The notes beneath the pieces were generated by a model. The model ran no database searches. It was not told where the DNA came from and saw only the letters and a list, made by a program, of their open reading frames with translations. Of a stretch of 6,658 bases of DNA, positions 1 through 4,969 are shown in pieces (the first letter of the stretch is position 1; each line of letters begins with the position of its first letter). The stretch covers positions 1 to 6,658 of the forward strand of contig JAPOSJ010000157.1 in assembly GCA_026709745.1 (NCBI GenBank), given 5' to 3'. A program made the translations under genes and the position numbers. The stretch comes from Candidatus Dadabacteria bacterium. GTDB lineage: Bacteria; Desulfobacterota_D; UBA1144; Nemesobacterales; Nemesobacteraceae.

Positions 1-455
1 CTCGTTGTAATGACCGGTGTGCGTCCGTGGCCGGGAACTCTTGCTACCGGAAATTTGTCGCCGGTTCTGTCCGCAACCAGATCCACCTCGCATTGGAAAT
101 GAGGATCCAGATATTTTTTTACGATTCCCGTGAATGTGTCTCGATTGTATTTGTCCAATGATGTTGGCCGCTTCGGGTCCGGGGTCATATCGTCTTGAAA
201 TCCGAAAACAAGGTGTCCGCCTCCGTGGTTGGCCAGTGCCGCCAAGTGACGAGCGATTTTAGCCGGGGTGACATCCTGATTGAGGTCGACCCATCCCTTG
301 TATTCATTTTCAAGCGTTTCCCGGGGAAACTCTACGAGGTCATTTTTCACTCTGTCCATCTGTTCATATTTCAAGATACGTATGCTTCCCTCAAAACACT
401 CCCTGTATTTTTCCTTTTGGGCGAATCTGTTTATTGAAACTGAATTCTCACTCAT
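1..455 (-). CDS. AlbA_2 (Schlafen-type) domain protein, 5' part only
   Basis: The reading frame is open from an ATG at 455 to the left edge, giving the first 151 residues; the C-terminus lies outside the window. Residues 34-58 and above all the stretch LAALANHGGGHLVFGFQDD (71-89) match the Schlafen/AlbA_2 pattern of a small-residue helix, a Gly-rich turn, a hydrophobic strand and an acidic end. Family members are putative nucleic-acid-binding or ATP-handling proteins, often found as regulators or in defence-type accessory loci; the specific role here is unknown. GGAG lies 9 nt before the ATG, which supports this start. The gene is divergent from the one at 532 and shares a 76-bp control region with it that holds a palindrome. 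The family call is from motif recognition; the function is inference. Confidence 0.75.
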   Translation of the reverse strand, partial: MSENSVSINRFAQKEKYRECFEGSIRILKYEQMDRVKNDLVEFPRETLENEYKGWVDLNQDVTPAKIARHLAALANHGGGHLVFGFQDDMTPDPKRPTSLDKYNRDTFTGIVKKYLDPHFQCEVDLVADRTGDKFPVARVPGHGRTPVITT

Positions 456-460
456 ATATA

Positions 461-488
461 TTGTCTCCGATTGATATTAAAGTACAAT
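461..488 (+). promoter_or_regulatory. Possible promoter of the gene at 532
   Basis: TTGTCT (461-466) and TACAAT (483-488) are 16 bp apart on the plus strand. The -10 hexamer is the left half of the palindrome at 483-496. This would give a leader of roughly 35-40 nt before the GTG at 532. The -35 match is only moderate. Confidence 0.3.
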
Positions 489-502
489 ATATTGTATGTA
501 AA
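474..502 (-). promoter_or_regulatory. Probable promoter of the AlbA_2-domain gene
   Basis: On the minus strand TTTACA (497-502) and TAATAT (474-479) are separated by 17 bp, close to sigma-70 consensus spacing. The spacer is almost entirely filled by the 14-bp palindrome at 483-496, so a protein bound there should block the promoter. The site is about 20 bp before the gene's start codon, so the transcript leader would be short. Confidence 0.4.
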
Positions 503-507
503 TACAT
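483..507. promoter_or_regulatory. Palindromic operator candidate in the divergent promoter region
   Basis: TACAATATATTGTA (483-496) is a perfect 14-bp palindrome. It is followed by a second inverted repeat, ATGTA-AA-TACAT (496-507). The half-like string ATATATTGT occurs at 456-464 and again inside the palindrome at 487-495. The palindrome overlaps the predicted promoters of both divergent genes, which suits one dimeric repressor acting on both. No regulator gene is recognised nearby, unless one of the two flanking proteins does this itself. Confidence 0.45.
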
Positions 508-531
508 CAGTTGTGAGATAAGGCCTACATC

Positions 532-903
532 GTGAGTGGAAATAAATGTCTTTTTAATCAAGTAGATTGGTATTCGTTCCAGAGGAAACGAAAAGAGGGG
601 ATACTGCGTGAAATTCAAAGCATAGAAGGAAACAGACTTCTTAATATGTCAGTGGAAGATCTTTGTGATTACCTTGAAGAAAAATACAGATTTGATGTGG
701 CGGTACTGCATAAAGAACATATCGAGGTTGCCAATCGTGAAGAACAGATTGATGTAAGCCAGGACCCACGCCGTCATATAATAGACCGCGGCCGTCCCTT
801 TTATATCACTGGTACATGCATTGAAATTACGGTGCCGAAGAACTTTTCAAACATGCTGACCGCTGGTGTATCTTGCGGAATTACTTCACTGTTTTTTGTC
901 TAA
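532..903 (+). CDS. Conserved hypothetical protein, probably truncated at its C-terminus
   Basis: This 123-residue frame starts at GTG 532, with AAGG about 8 nt upstream, and ends at TAA 901-903. I do not know its function. The N-terminal two thirds look like a genuine conserved protein: LLNMSVEDLCDYLEEKY (about 36-52) and the stretch VSQDPRRHIIDRGRPFYITGT (about 75-95). From memory these resemble a longer uncharacterised family in which a 'DRSRPFY-x-x-GT' motif is followed by a 'VPF.G...LF' segment. Here the frame after EITVP (about 97-101) turns into an unconvincing tail. Another frame at about 843-866 reads AEELFKHA, which would fit the expected continuation, so a small deletion with frameshift is likely. 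It is divergent from the AlbA_2 gene and convergent with the gene at 991-1749. Either a short intact gene or a decaying remnant is possible. Confidence 0.55.
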   Translation: MSGNKCLFNQVDWYSFQRKRKEGILREIQSIEGNRLLNMSVEDLCDYLEEKYRFDVAVLHKEHIEVANREEQIDVSQDPRRHIIDRGRPFYITGTCIEITVPKNFSNMLTAGVSCGITSLFFV

Positions 904-990
904 ATGTTTCGAAATTTTCTGACCGTCTGCTATCCATCGATTCCTTATTTCAGCAAATTCGGCATTGACCCCTCAATATCCTGCCATTTT

Positions 991-1749
991 TTATCCTGCT
1001 TTTATTTTCGGGGTTTTTTCAAATTCCTTTATGCACGCGGAAATCTCCCCGTCGAGGTCCGAATTACCAAACACCTTGGTGGCAAAACTAAGAGTAGTCA
1101 GCCCTCGATAAAAATAGTTCCATATCTCTTCCTTGTGCATATGATGGACTTTAGTTGCTACCATTCCTGTCATATGGAATCTAGGAGGGCTACCCCCATA
1201 CATACTCATTATGTGCGGCGACGCAGCATGGACATAGCCTGAATAGGTCTTACTCAGAATTCGGGAAAGATGCACTCCTTTAGTTGGTTCTAGCCTTGTC
1301 ATTTCCTGATCTTTCTTGGCAATATAAGCACGCACTTTTCTTCGAGAGACTGTAGGCCGTTTCTGAGTCGATTTCATCGGATCCTCGGAATCAAATTCTT
1401 CCTGAAAAAATGCATCCAGATACTTCTTGTGTAGTGATTCGTCCAAGTCACCAGAAATGATGCCATAGCTGAGAAAACATACGTCTTCCTGAATTTCATC
1501 AAGAATTCTCTCAAGGGTTGCCTGTTCCTGAACGAAGCCGTAGTTCAGAAGAAGATATGCAGAGTGAAGGGTACTTACCATGCGAGCAAGTTTCTGTACA
1601 ATTGCTTGGTAGGGTGATTTTTCCACGTGACGGAATACGAATGATTCTCCGTATGGAATGCGCTTAGGCGGAGGAACTTGCTCGTTCAGGGAGTTGACAC
1701 AGTGCTCCATAAATATTAAGACTTCTTTGTAAACACAATCCAAATTCAT
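991..1749 (-). CDS. Hypothetical protein, 252 residues, unknown function
   Basis: This is a complete minus-strand gene from ATG 1749 to TAA 991, with AAAGG 9 nt before the start. I do not recognise the family with certainty. The product has no signal peptide or membrane segment and appears mostly helical. Its N-terminal half (about 1-125) is rich in Leu/Glu helices. A basic stretch, SRRKVRAYIAKK, lies near 135-146. The best-conserved-looking block is SGYVHAASPHIMSMYGG followed by PPRFHMTGM (about 170-195), with several His and aromatic residues that could form a binding or active site. WNYFYRGL lies near 210. The neighbours do not suggest a pathway. It is convergent with the gene at 532-903 and appears to have its own promoter about 75-100 bp upstream, so it is probably transcribed alone as accessory cargo. 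Confidence 0.75.
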   Translation of the reverse strand: MNLDCVYKEVLIFMEHCVNSLNEQVPPPKRIPYGESFVFRHVEKSPYQAIVQKLARMVSTLHSAYLLLNYGFVQEQATLERILDEIQEDVCFLSYGIISGDLDESLHKKYLDAFFQEEFDSEDPMKSTQKRPTVSRRKVRAYIAKKDQEMTRLEPTKGVHLSRILSKTYSGYVHAASPHIMSMYGGSPPRFHMTGMVATKVHHMHKEEIWNYFYRGLTTLSFATKVFGNSDLDGEISACIKEFEKTPKIKAG

Positions 1750-1829
1750 CAGTCAGCACCTTTCAAGAAGACACACTTAACTCGGTGAGTTTAGGAGTCT
1801 AAATTGCCGGACCAGCAAAAAGCAAACAG

Positions 1830-1859
1830 AGTTTATGTCCTACTCTTTATATTTGTCAA
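1830..1859 (-). promoter_or_regulatory. Probable promoter of the 252-residue gene
   Basis: On the minus strand a perfect TTGACA (1854-1859) is followed after 18 bp by TAAACT (1830-1835). Transcription would start near 1822, leaving a leader of about 73 nt before the ATG at 1749. The -35 is consensus and the -10 matches at four of six positions. Confidence 0.45.
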
Positions 1860-1887
1860 GTGGTTTCAATCTGAATCCTTATGTTTT

Positions 1888-1920
1888 AAAAAAATTGTCG
1901 GGGAATCTCGCATTCTCCCC
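1888..1920 (-). terminator. Rho-independent-terminator-like hairpin, minus strand
   Basis: Read on the minus strand, GGGG (1920-1917) pairs with CCCC (1903-1900), with a further GAAT/ATTC pairing inside. The hairpin is followed a few bases on by seven T residues (1894-1888). This is the shape of an intrinsic terminator for transcription arriving from higher coordinates. No intact minus-strand gene lies there, so it may belong to a decayed element, or may insulate the promoter at 1830-1859. Confidence 0.4.
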
Positions 1921-1933
1921 ATCAGAAAAACCG

Positions 1934-2007
1934 ATCAGGATAGTGGGGAATCTCACGATTCTGTCTCTCCCACACCACCACTAATACGGGTCCATACCTG
2001 GTGGTTC
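1934..2007 (-). ncRNA. Possible group II intron 3' end remnant (domain V/VI-like)
   Basis: On the minus strand, ACCACCA (2005-1999) pairs perfectly with TGGTGGT (1980-1974). Above this stem is a 2-nt bulge (AG) on the 3' side, then an upper stem GGUAU/GUAUU with G-U pairs. This layout is like intron domain V. The sequence then runs GTGTGGGAGAG into a second hairpin, GAATC-GTGA-GATTC, with a GNRA loop. That stem ends in CTATCCTGAT, where the A opposite 1941 could be the bulged branch-point A, 7 nt before an AT 3' end as in domain VI. Against it, the conserved AGC triad and the GNRA loop of domain V are absent, and no reverse transcriptase frame is found upstream to 2497. If real it is a degenerate fragment. 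Confidence 0.3.
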
Positions 2008-2497
2008 GGTAGATTTAAGCTACTGAATTGTACAGCAGGAAACAAGACCAAGTTTACCAAGAACAGCATTCCGACAGAGCTATTGACAGTGTGGTACTCA
2101 CGCTGATCCTCCATGGCCCTTGGTCGTGGTAACTGCCTGCGTTCTGCGCCACCAATGTCTTTGCCAACCTCAAGAAGTTAAATGCGCTTGACAAGAAGAG
2201 CTAATTACTGAGATCTTATTGCATAGTGCCGCACAGGGAATAGGCCGACAAGGCCCAGAACCCCAAAACTGCCTCTATATATTCAGTAATCCCTAACCAG
2301 TTCAGCGCACAAATGAAAGTGCTGTTTGATGAGCTTTGAAAGCTGGATTAAGAGTTCCTTAAACGGAGCTTAACTCCCATAAATCAAACCAGCTACTTAA
2401 TCTCCTAGTTGTTGAATTAACATAATATCGAGAACCAAAACGGGCAATCTAAATCTTTCAAAATGATAAAGCAACTTTGATGTTATAACAATTTTAC

Positions 2498-2528
2498 TTG
2501 ACTTATAGGGGGGGGGCAGAAGTAAAAT
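2498..2528 (+). promoter_or_regulatory. Probable promoter with a nine-G tract in its spacer
   Basis: TTGACT (2498-2503) and TAAAAT (2523-2528) are good -35 and -10 matches. They are separated by 19 bp, 2 bp more than optimal. Nine G residues fill 2508-2516 of that spacer. Slippage in such a tract changes the spacing and therefore promoter strength; loss of two G would give the ideal 17 bp. Transcription would begin near 2535 and run into the gene at 2585. Confidence 0.5.
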
Positions 2529-2539
2529 GTTGGAATCTA

Positions 2540-2557
2540 TGAATTGTTAATAATTCA
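2540..2557. promoter_or_regulatory. Inverted repeat in the leader, operator candidate
   Basis: TGAATT (2540-2545) and AATTCA (2552-2557) are perfect 6-bp arms around GTTAAT. The repeat lies just downstream of the predicted transcription start and upstream of the AGGAG ribosome binding site. A repressor site is possible, but in AT-rich DNA such arms also arise by chance. Confidence 0.25.
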
Positions 2558-2584
2558 GATGTGCAATTTAAGGAGTATTAATTC

Positions 2585-3007
2585 ATGAGAAAACACCTGA
2601 TTTATGGGTTTTTTGTTTTAGCTGTTGTAGGGATATCAGGATTGCTCTATTACGTTATAAGCAGTGATGCCGAACAACCTAATTCCCATATAATTCAGCC
2701 TGATTTGAATTCTGCTCTTTCTTCCCCTAATAATGCGTTGGAATCGGTGCAGAACGAAGAGGCTCAAGTGCTGGATGAAGAACCACTTAAAGCATCACCA
2801 GAAGATCGGCATACTGAACAGAAAACTTATACCCAGTCCAATAAGGATACAGAAAATTCCCCCGAAACACCGCTTAGAGGAAGGAGAGTTACCCTTGAAG
2901 ACGGGAAAGAAATTATAATCCTCGAGAGTGTACCTGATTCATGGAAGGTAGAGACTGAAGTATATTTTGACAAAGAAGGTAACGCTCATGTTAAACATAG
3001 CAAGTAA
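2585..3007 (+). CDS. Small membrane-anchored protein, unknown function
   Basis: The gene has a strong start: AGGAG (2571-2575) 9 nt before ATG 2585. The 140-residue product begins with a Lys/Arg-poor but positive N-terminus (MRKH) and one hydrophobic segment at about 6-25. This acts as an uncleaved anchor or signal, leaving the rest in the periplasm. Residues about 28-98 form an acidic, Gln/Asn/Ser/Pro-rich linker with no fold. Residues about 99-140 look like a small beta-rich module (VTLEDGKEIIILESVP, then EVYFDKEGNAHVKH). I do not recognise the family. Its last 20 bp overlap the following metalloprotease gene, so the two are translationally coupled. A partner, adaptor, chaperone or inhibitor of that protease is a reasonable inference but nothing in the sequence proves it. 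It is first behind the promoter with the G tract. Confidence 0.75.
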   Translation: MRKHLIYGFFVLAVVGISGLLYYVISSDAEQPNSHIIQPDLNSALSSPNNALESVQNEEAQVLDEEPLKASPEDRHTEQKTYTQSNKDTENSPETPLRGRRVTLEDGKEIIILESVPDSWKVETEVYFDKEGNAHVKHSK

Positions 3008-4265
3008 AAGGTTTTTCTTGATTCTCTTGGTGGTCTTTTTCTCCGAGGTTCCCGATAGCACTGCAACTGACTTTGTACCAGTGTATATAGATAATCCAAG
3101 AACGGGTTTTTATGACCAAACGCCTCTAACTGATCAAGTGGCCCGTGGTGATAACAATGGCAGAGCACTTGGAGATGTAAGAAGAATAGCTTTTCAGAAT
3201 GCTCTTAATCTTCTGGAAATGCTGATTATAACCAAGAACGCTGGAGGAATCAGAATACAAGCGTCGTTTGAGGATCAGGGTCCTGGAATCCTTGCGTCCG
3301 CTTTACCAGCAATGGGTGTTGCTGTTCCTTCTTCTCTCGCCCCCGGGGGATTTATTACAATGGCTGTTGCACATGCTGAGCATGTTCTAGAACGTGAGTT
3401 AAACGGAAATAGGCCAGATTTTGAAATAACTTTCAATGAAAGAGTTCCTTTTTATTATGGAACAGGAATCACACCTCGCGGGTATGTCGATTTCACAGAC
3501 ACGATAGCACATGAACTAATACATGGCTTGGGATTTCTCCACCTTATTCGTGAGGACGGTTCTTTTCCTCAAATACAAGAAATACAAGAAATACGAGACA
3601 TTATCCCTGGACAAGAGGGGGCAACTCTCCCTGCAACTCTCCCTGCTATTAGTCTTTATGACCTTGGCCTGTATTCAGAAAGAGAAGCAGACTTGCTTAT
3701 AAATCTTTCACAGTCTGAAAGGAGGGATGCTATTACCTCAGGAGATGGTCTTCTCTGGGATGGAACTTTGGGAGGTGTTTTCACTCCTAGTTGCGCACAG
3801 CTTATGGGCGAAGTCTTGGTGGATGTTTATCCATCTGCCGTAGGTAGCGAGGGAAAACCCAAGCTTTATGCCCCAAATCCTTATGAATCAGGTAGTTCTG
3901 TTGCACACTTCGTTCAGGCTTCTATAGACATAATGGCGCCTTTTGATCACCAGGAAATCCCCCATGCCTATTTCACGACTGGAGTGATGCTAGATATGCT
4001 TTGGATAGCAGGAAATTTAGATTCCACCAGCCAGGAGATTCTTGAGGATTGTCTTGTGGACTCAGGGGAAGAGACAGAACCAGAGTTAGAATCTACTCCT
4101 GAACCTACACCTGCTCCTGATATACCAAGTCAATCAAGTGGCGGGGGTAGCGGTGGTGGATGTTCGATTGCGGAAACTCAAACCATGTCACAAAATACTG
4201 TTTTAAACCTGCTTTTAATCCTACTTGCTATGGCTCCCTGTCTTCGGCTATACAGGACATCATAA
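2988..4265 (+). CDS. Secreted metzincin-like zinc metalloprotease with C-terminal sorting-type tail
   Basis: I chose ATG 2988 over the in-frame TTG at 2967 because AAGG sits 8 nt upstream and a clean signal peptide follows: KR at 7-8, hydrophobic 9-18, likely cleavage near 26. The 425-residue product carries HELIHGLGFLH at 175-185, the HExxHxxGxxH zinc site with ligands His175, His179 and His185 and catalytic Glu176. YAPNPYESGSSVAHF, then IMAPF with Met316, resembles the region of the Met-turn in secreted bacterial proteases that have 'GSSVSHW...LMxP'. The C-terminus is an acidic Pro/Thr linker (about 360-380), GGGSGGGCS (385-393), a hydrophobic segment (404-419) and basic residues (Arg420, Arg423). 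This is the architecture of CTERM-type sorting signals processed by intramembrane proteases of the rhombosortase kind. It therefore probably acts at the cell surface or is released. Substrate unknown. Two short in-frame tandem repeats follow the active site. Confidence 0.8.
   Translation: MLNIASKRFFLILLVVFFSEVPDSTATDFVPVYIDNPRTGFYDQTPLTDQVARGDNNGRALGDVRRIAFQNALNLLEMLIITKNAGGIRIQASFEDQGPGILASALPAMGVAVPSSLAPGGFITMAVAHAEHVLERELNGNRPDFEITFNERVPFYYGTGITPRGYVDFTDTIAHELIHGLGFLHLIREDGSFPQIQEIQEIRDIIPGQEGATLPATLPAISLYDLGLYSEREADLLINLSQSERRDAITSGDGLLWDGTLGGVFTPSCAQLMGEVLVDVYPSAVGSEGKPKLYAPNPYESGSSVAHFVQASIDIMAPFDHQEIPHAYFTTGVMLDMLWIAGNLDSTSQEILEDCLVDSGEETEPELESTPEPTPAPDIPSQSSGGGSGGGCSIAETQTMSQNTVLNLLLILLAMAPCLRLYRTS
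3571..3597 (+). repeat. 9-bp tandem repeat, three copies, inside the metalloprotease gene
   Basis: AAATACAAG occurs twice in a row and a third time as AAATACGAG. Because the unit is 9 bp, the repeat adds residues (Gln/Glu-Ile periodicity) without breaking the frame. It lies about ten residues after the zinc site, probably in a surface loop. Confidence 0.85.
3621..3644 (+). repeat. 12-bp tandem duplication inside the metalloprotease gene
   Basis: GCAACTCTCCCT is present twice without interruption and encodes ATLPATLP from residue 212. The copies are identical, so the duplication is recent or maintained. It is in frame and only 23 bp after the 9-bp repeat. Confidence 0.85.
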
Positions 4266-4336
4266 GAAATGAAATCTCTTGTTTTGCTTAGAATTCTTGC
4301 AATAACACCGCCTTGGGGATAAACTTCTTTTTCACT

Positions 4337-4546
4337 ATGGAATCATTAGAGATTCTTGAGAGAAAAATCAGAGAATTTGTAGACAAAAACGCCAAGACTG
4401 CAGAAGAACACAACAGGCTGCTCGAAGAAATCAGAGTGCTCAGAGAAAATGTCGCTTCGCTTGAAGCCGAGAAGGAAGGCCTCAGAACACGCGTCGACAA
4501 CATGATACAGACAATTGAGCAGCATCTCGGCACAGAGTCTGAATGA
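4337..4546 (+). CDS. zapB: ZapB-like coiled-coil cell-division protein
   Basis: The 69-residue product is almost entirely one coiled coil (about 3-65), with Leu/Ile/Val at heptad spacing and many Glu/Arg/Lys, beginning MESLEILERKIREF. ZapB-type proteins are short cytoplasmic coiled coils that bind ZapA and help bundle FtsZ at the division site. Size, composition and position directly before zapA support the call, since coiled coils alone are not diagnostic. The TGA overlaps the zapA ATG (ATGA), which implies translational coupling. The start is uncertain: TTG 4313 is in frame and would add eight residues, but neither start has a good ribosome binding site; ATG 4337 gives the usual family N-terminus. 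A weak promoter (TTGCAA near 4296, TAAACT near 4319) is possible just upstream. Confidence 0.65.
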   Translation: MESLEILERKIREFVDKNAKTAEEHNRLLEEIRVLRENVASLEAEKEGLRTRVDNMIQTIEQHLGTESE

Positions 4547-4890
4547 AAGACAGGATAAAAGTAGTTTTCTTAGGAAGGGAATATTTCGTTCTTACAGACG
4601 CCAAAAAAGATTACCTAATGAAAATCGTAAATTATCTTGAACAAAAAATTGACAAGGCGACTGAGGACAATTCTCAAGTAGCCATCTCTACTCCTGTTTT
4701 CCTCGCTTCTCTTGAGATCATTGATGATTTCTTCACATTACAGAGGGATTTTGATGAGTTCAAAAGAACCACAGAGAGAAAAACAAAAGAGCTGGTCGGA
4801 CTGCTTGAGTCACCCGGAAGCGTCGAAAAAAACGTCATTACCGAAGAAAGACCCCAAGACCCTTTCACACCAAGAGGAAACGGTTTCTGA
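4543..4890 (+). CDS. zapA: Cell division protein ZapA
   Basis: The 115-residue product opens with the ZapA head pattern: a beta strand (IKVVFLGREYFVL, about 4-16), an Asp-Ala-x-x-Asp-Tyr-Leu helix start, and a helix with NYLEQKID (about 30-37). A long helix follows (about 45-90). The last 25 residues are a polar, Pro-containing tail beyond the usual core. ZapA is a cytoplasmic FtsZ-binding protein that cross-links protofilaments in the Z ring. The start ATG is inside the end of the ZapB-like gene, with no independent strong ribosome binding site, so it relies on coupling. The pairing with a ZapB-like gene and a downstream cyclo-ligase gene is a known arrangement; in enterobacteria zapA also precedes the cyclo-ligase gene. 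Confidence 0.85.
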   Translation: MKDRIKVVFLGREYFVLTDAKKDYLMKIVNYLEQKIDKATEDNSQVAISTPVFLASLEIIDDFFTLQRDFDEFKRTTERKTKELVGLLESPGSVEKNVITEERPQDPFTPRGNGF

Positions 4891-4907
4891 AGCCCCTTTC
4901 GGCTTCA
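4888..4907 (+). other. Stem-loop at the zapA stop codon
   Basis: TGAAGCC (4888-4894) and GGCTTCA (4901-4907) form a 7-bp perfect stem with a 6-nt loop, and the stop codon of zapA is in the left arm. No T run follows, so it is not a canonical intrinsic terminator. It may be an RNA-processing or stability element between zapA and the cyclo-ligase. Confidence 0.35.
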
Positions 4908-4969
4908 CACACGCAAACAGCTCTCGGGAAATAATCCCGCGGGACTCCCTCCTTGAGAAAAAAAACAGG

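Larger units (their letters stand above)
1750..2497. other. Long stretch without a credible gene; likely decayed DNA
   Basis: No frame in either orientation here has both a plausible start and recognisable protein character. An open frame at 1804-2106 is low-quality: it starts with TTG, lacks a ribosome binding site and crosses the two hairpins. Beyond the promoter at 1830-1859, the terminator-like hairpin and the intron-like fragment, I see only scattered short frames. One example is a Leu/Ala-rich frame interrupted by stops at about 2080-2205 on the plus strand. The stretch reads like a graveyard of an element now too eroded to name. Confidence 0.5.

Noticed and set aside
195..474. Plus-strand open frames of 80 and 64 codons
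   Set aside because: They lie opposite the AlbA_2-domain gene, whose minus-strand frame has a ribosome binding site and recognisable motifs.
961..1020. CCCC...GGGGTTTTTT as a terminator for the gene at 532
   Set aside because: The arms are about 40 nt apart with only four pairs and no supporting inner stem; too weak to call.
904..1242. Plus-strand open frame of 112 codons
   Set aside because: Mostly antisense to the 252-residue gene, with no ribosome binding site and a composition unlike a protein.
1804..2106. Plus-strand open frame of 100 codons
   Set aside because: TTG start without a ribosome binding site; it crosses two hairpins and the minus-strand promoter; no protein-like pattern.
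2733..2918. 61-codon frame inside the membrane-protein gene, and a 60-codon antisense frame at 2986-3168
   Set aside because: Shadows of the overlapping genes at 2585 and 2988, which have good starts and clear domains.
4266..4336. Terminator between the metalloprotease gene and the zapB-like gene
   Set aside because: I see no stable hairpin followed by T residues, only the short palindrome AGAATTCT, so read-through is possible.
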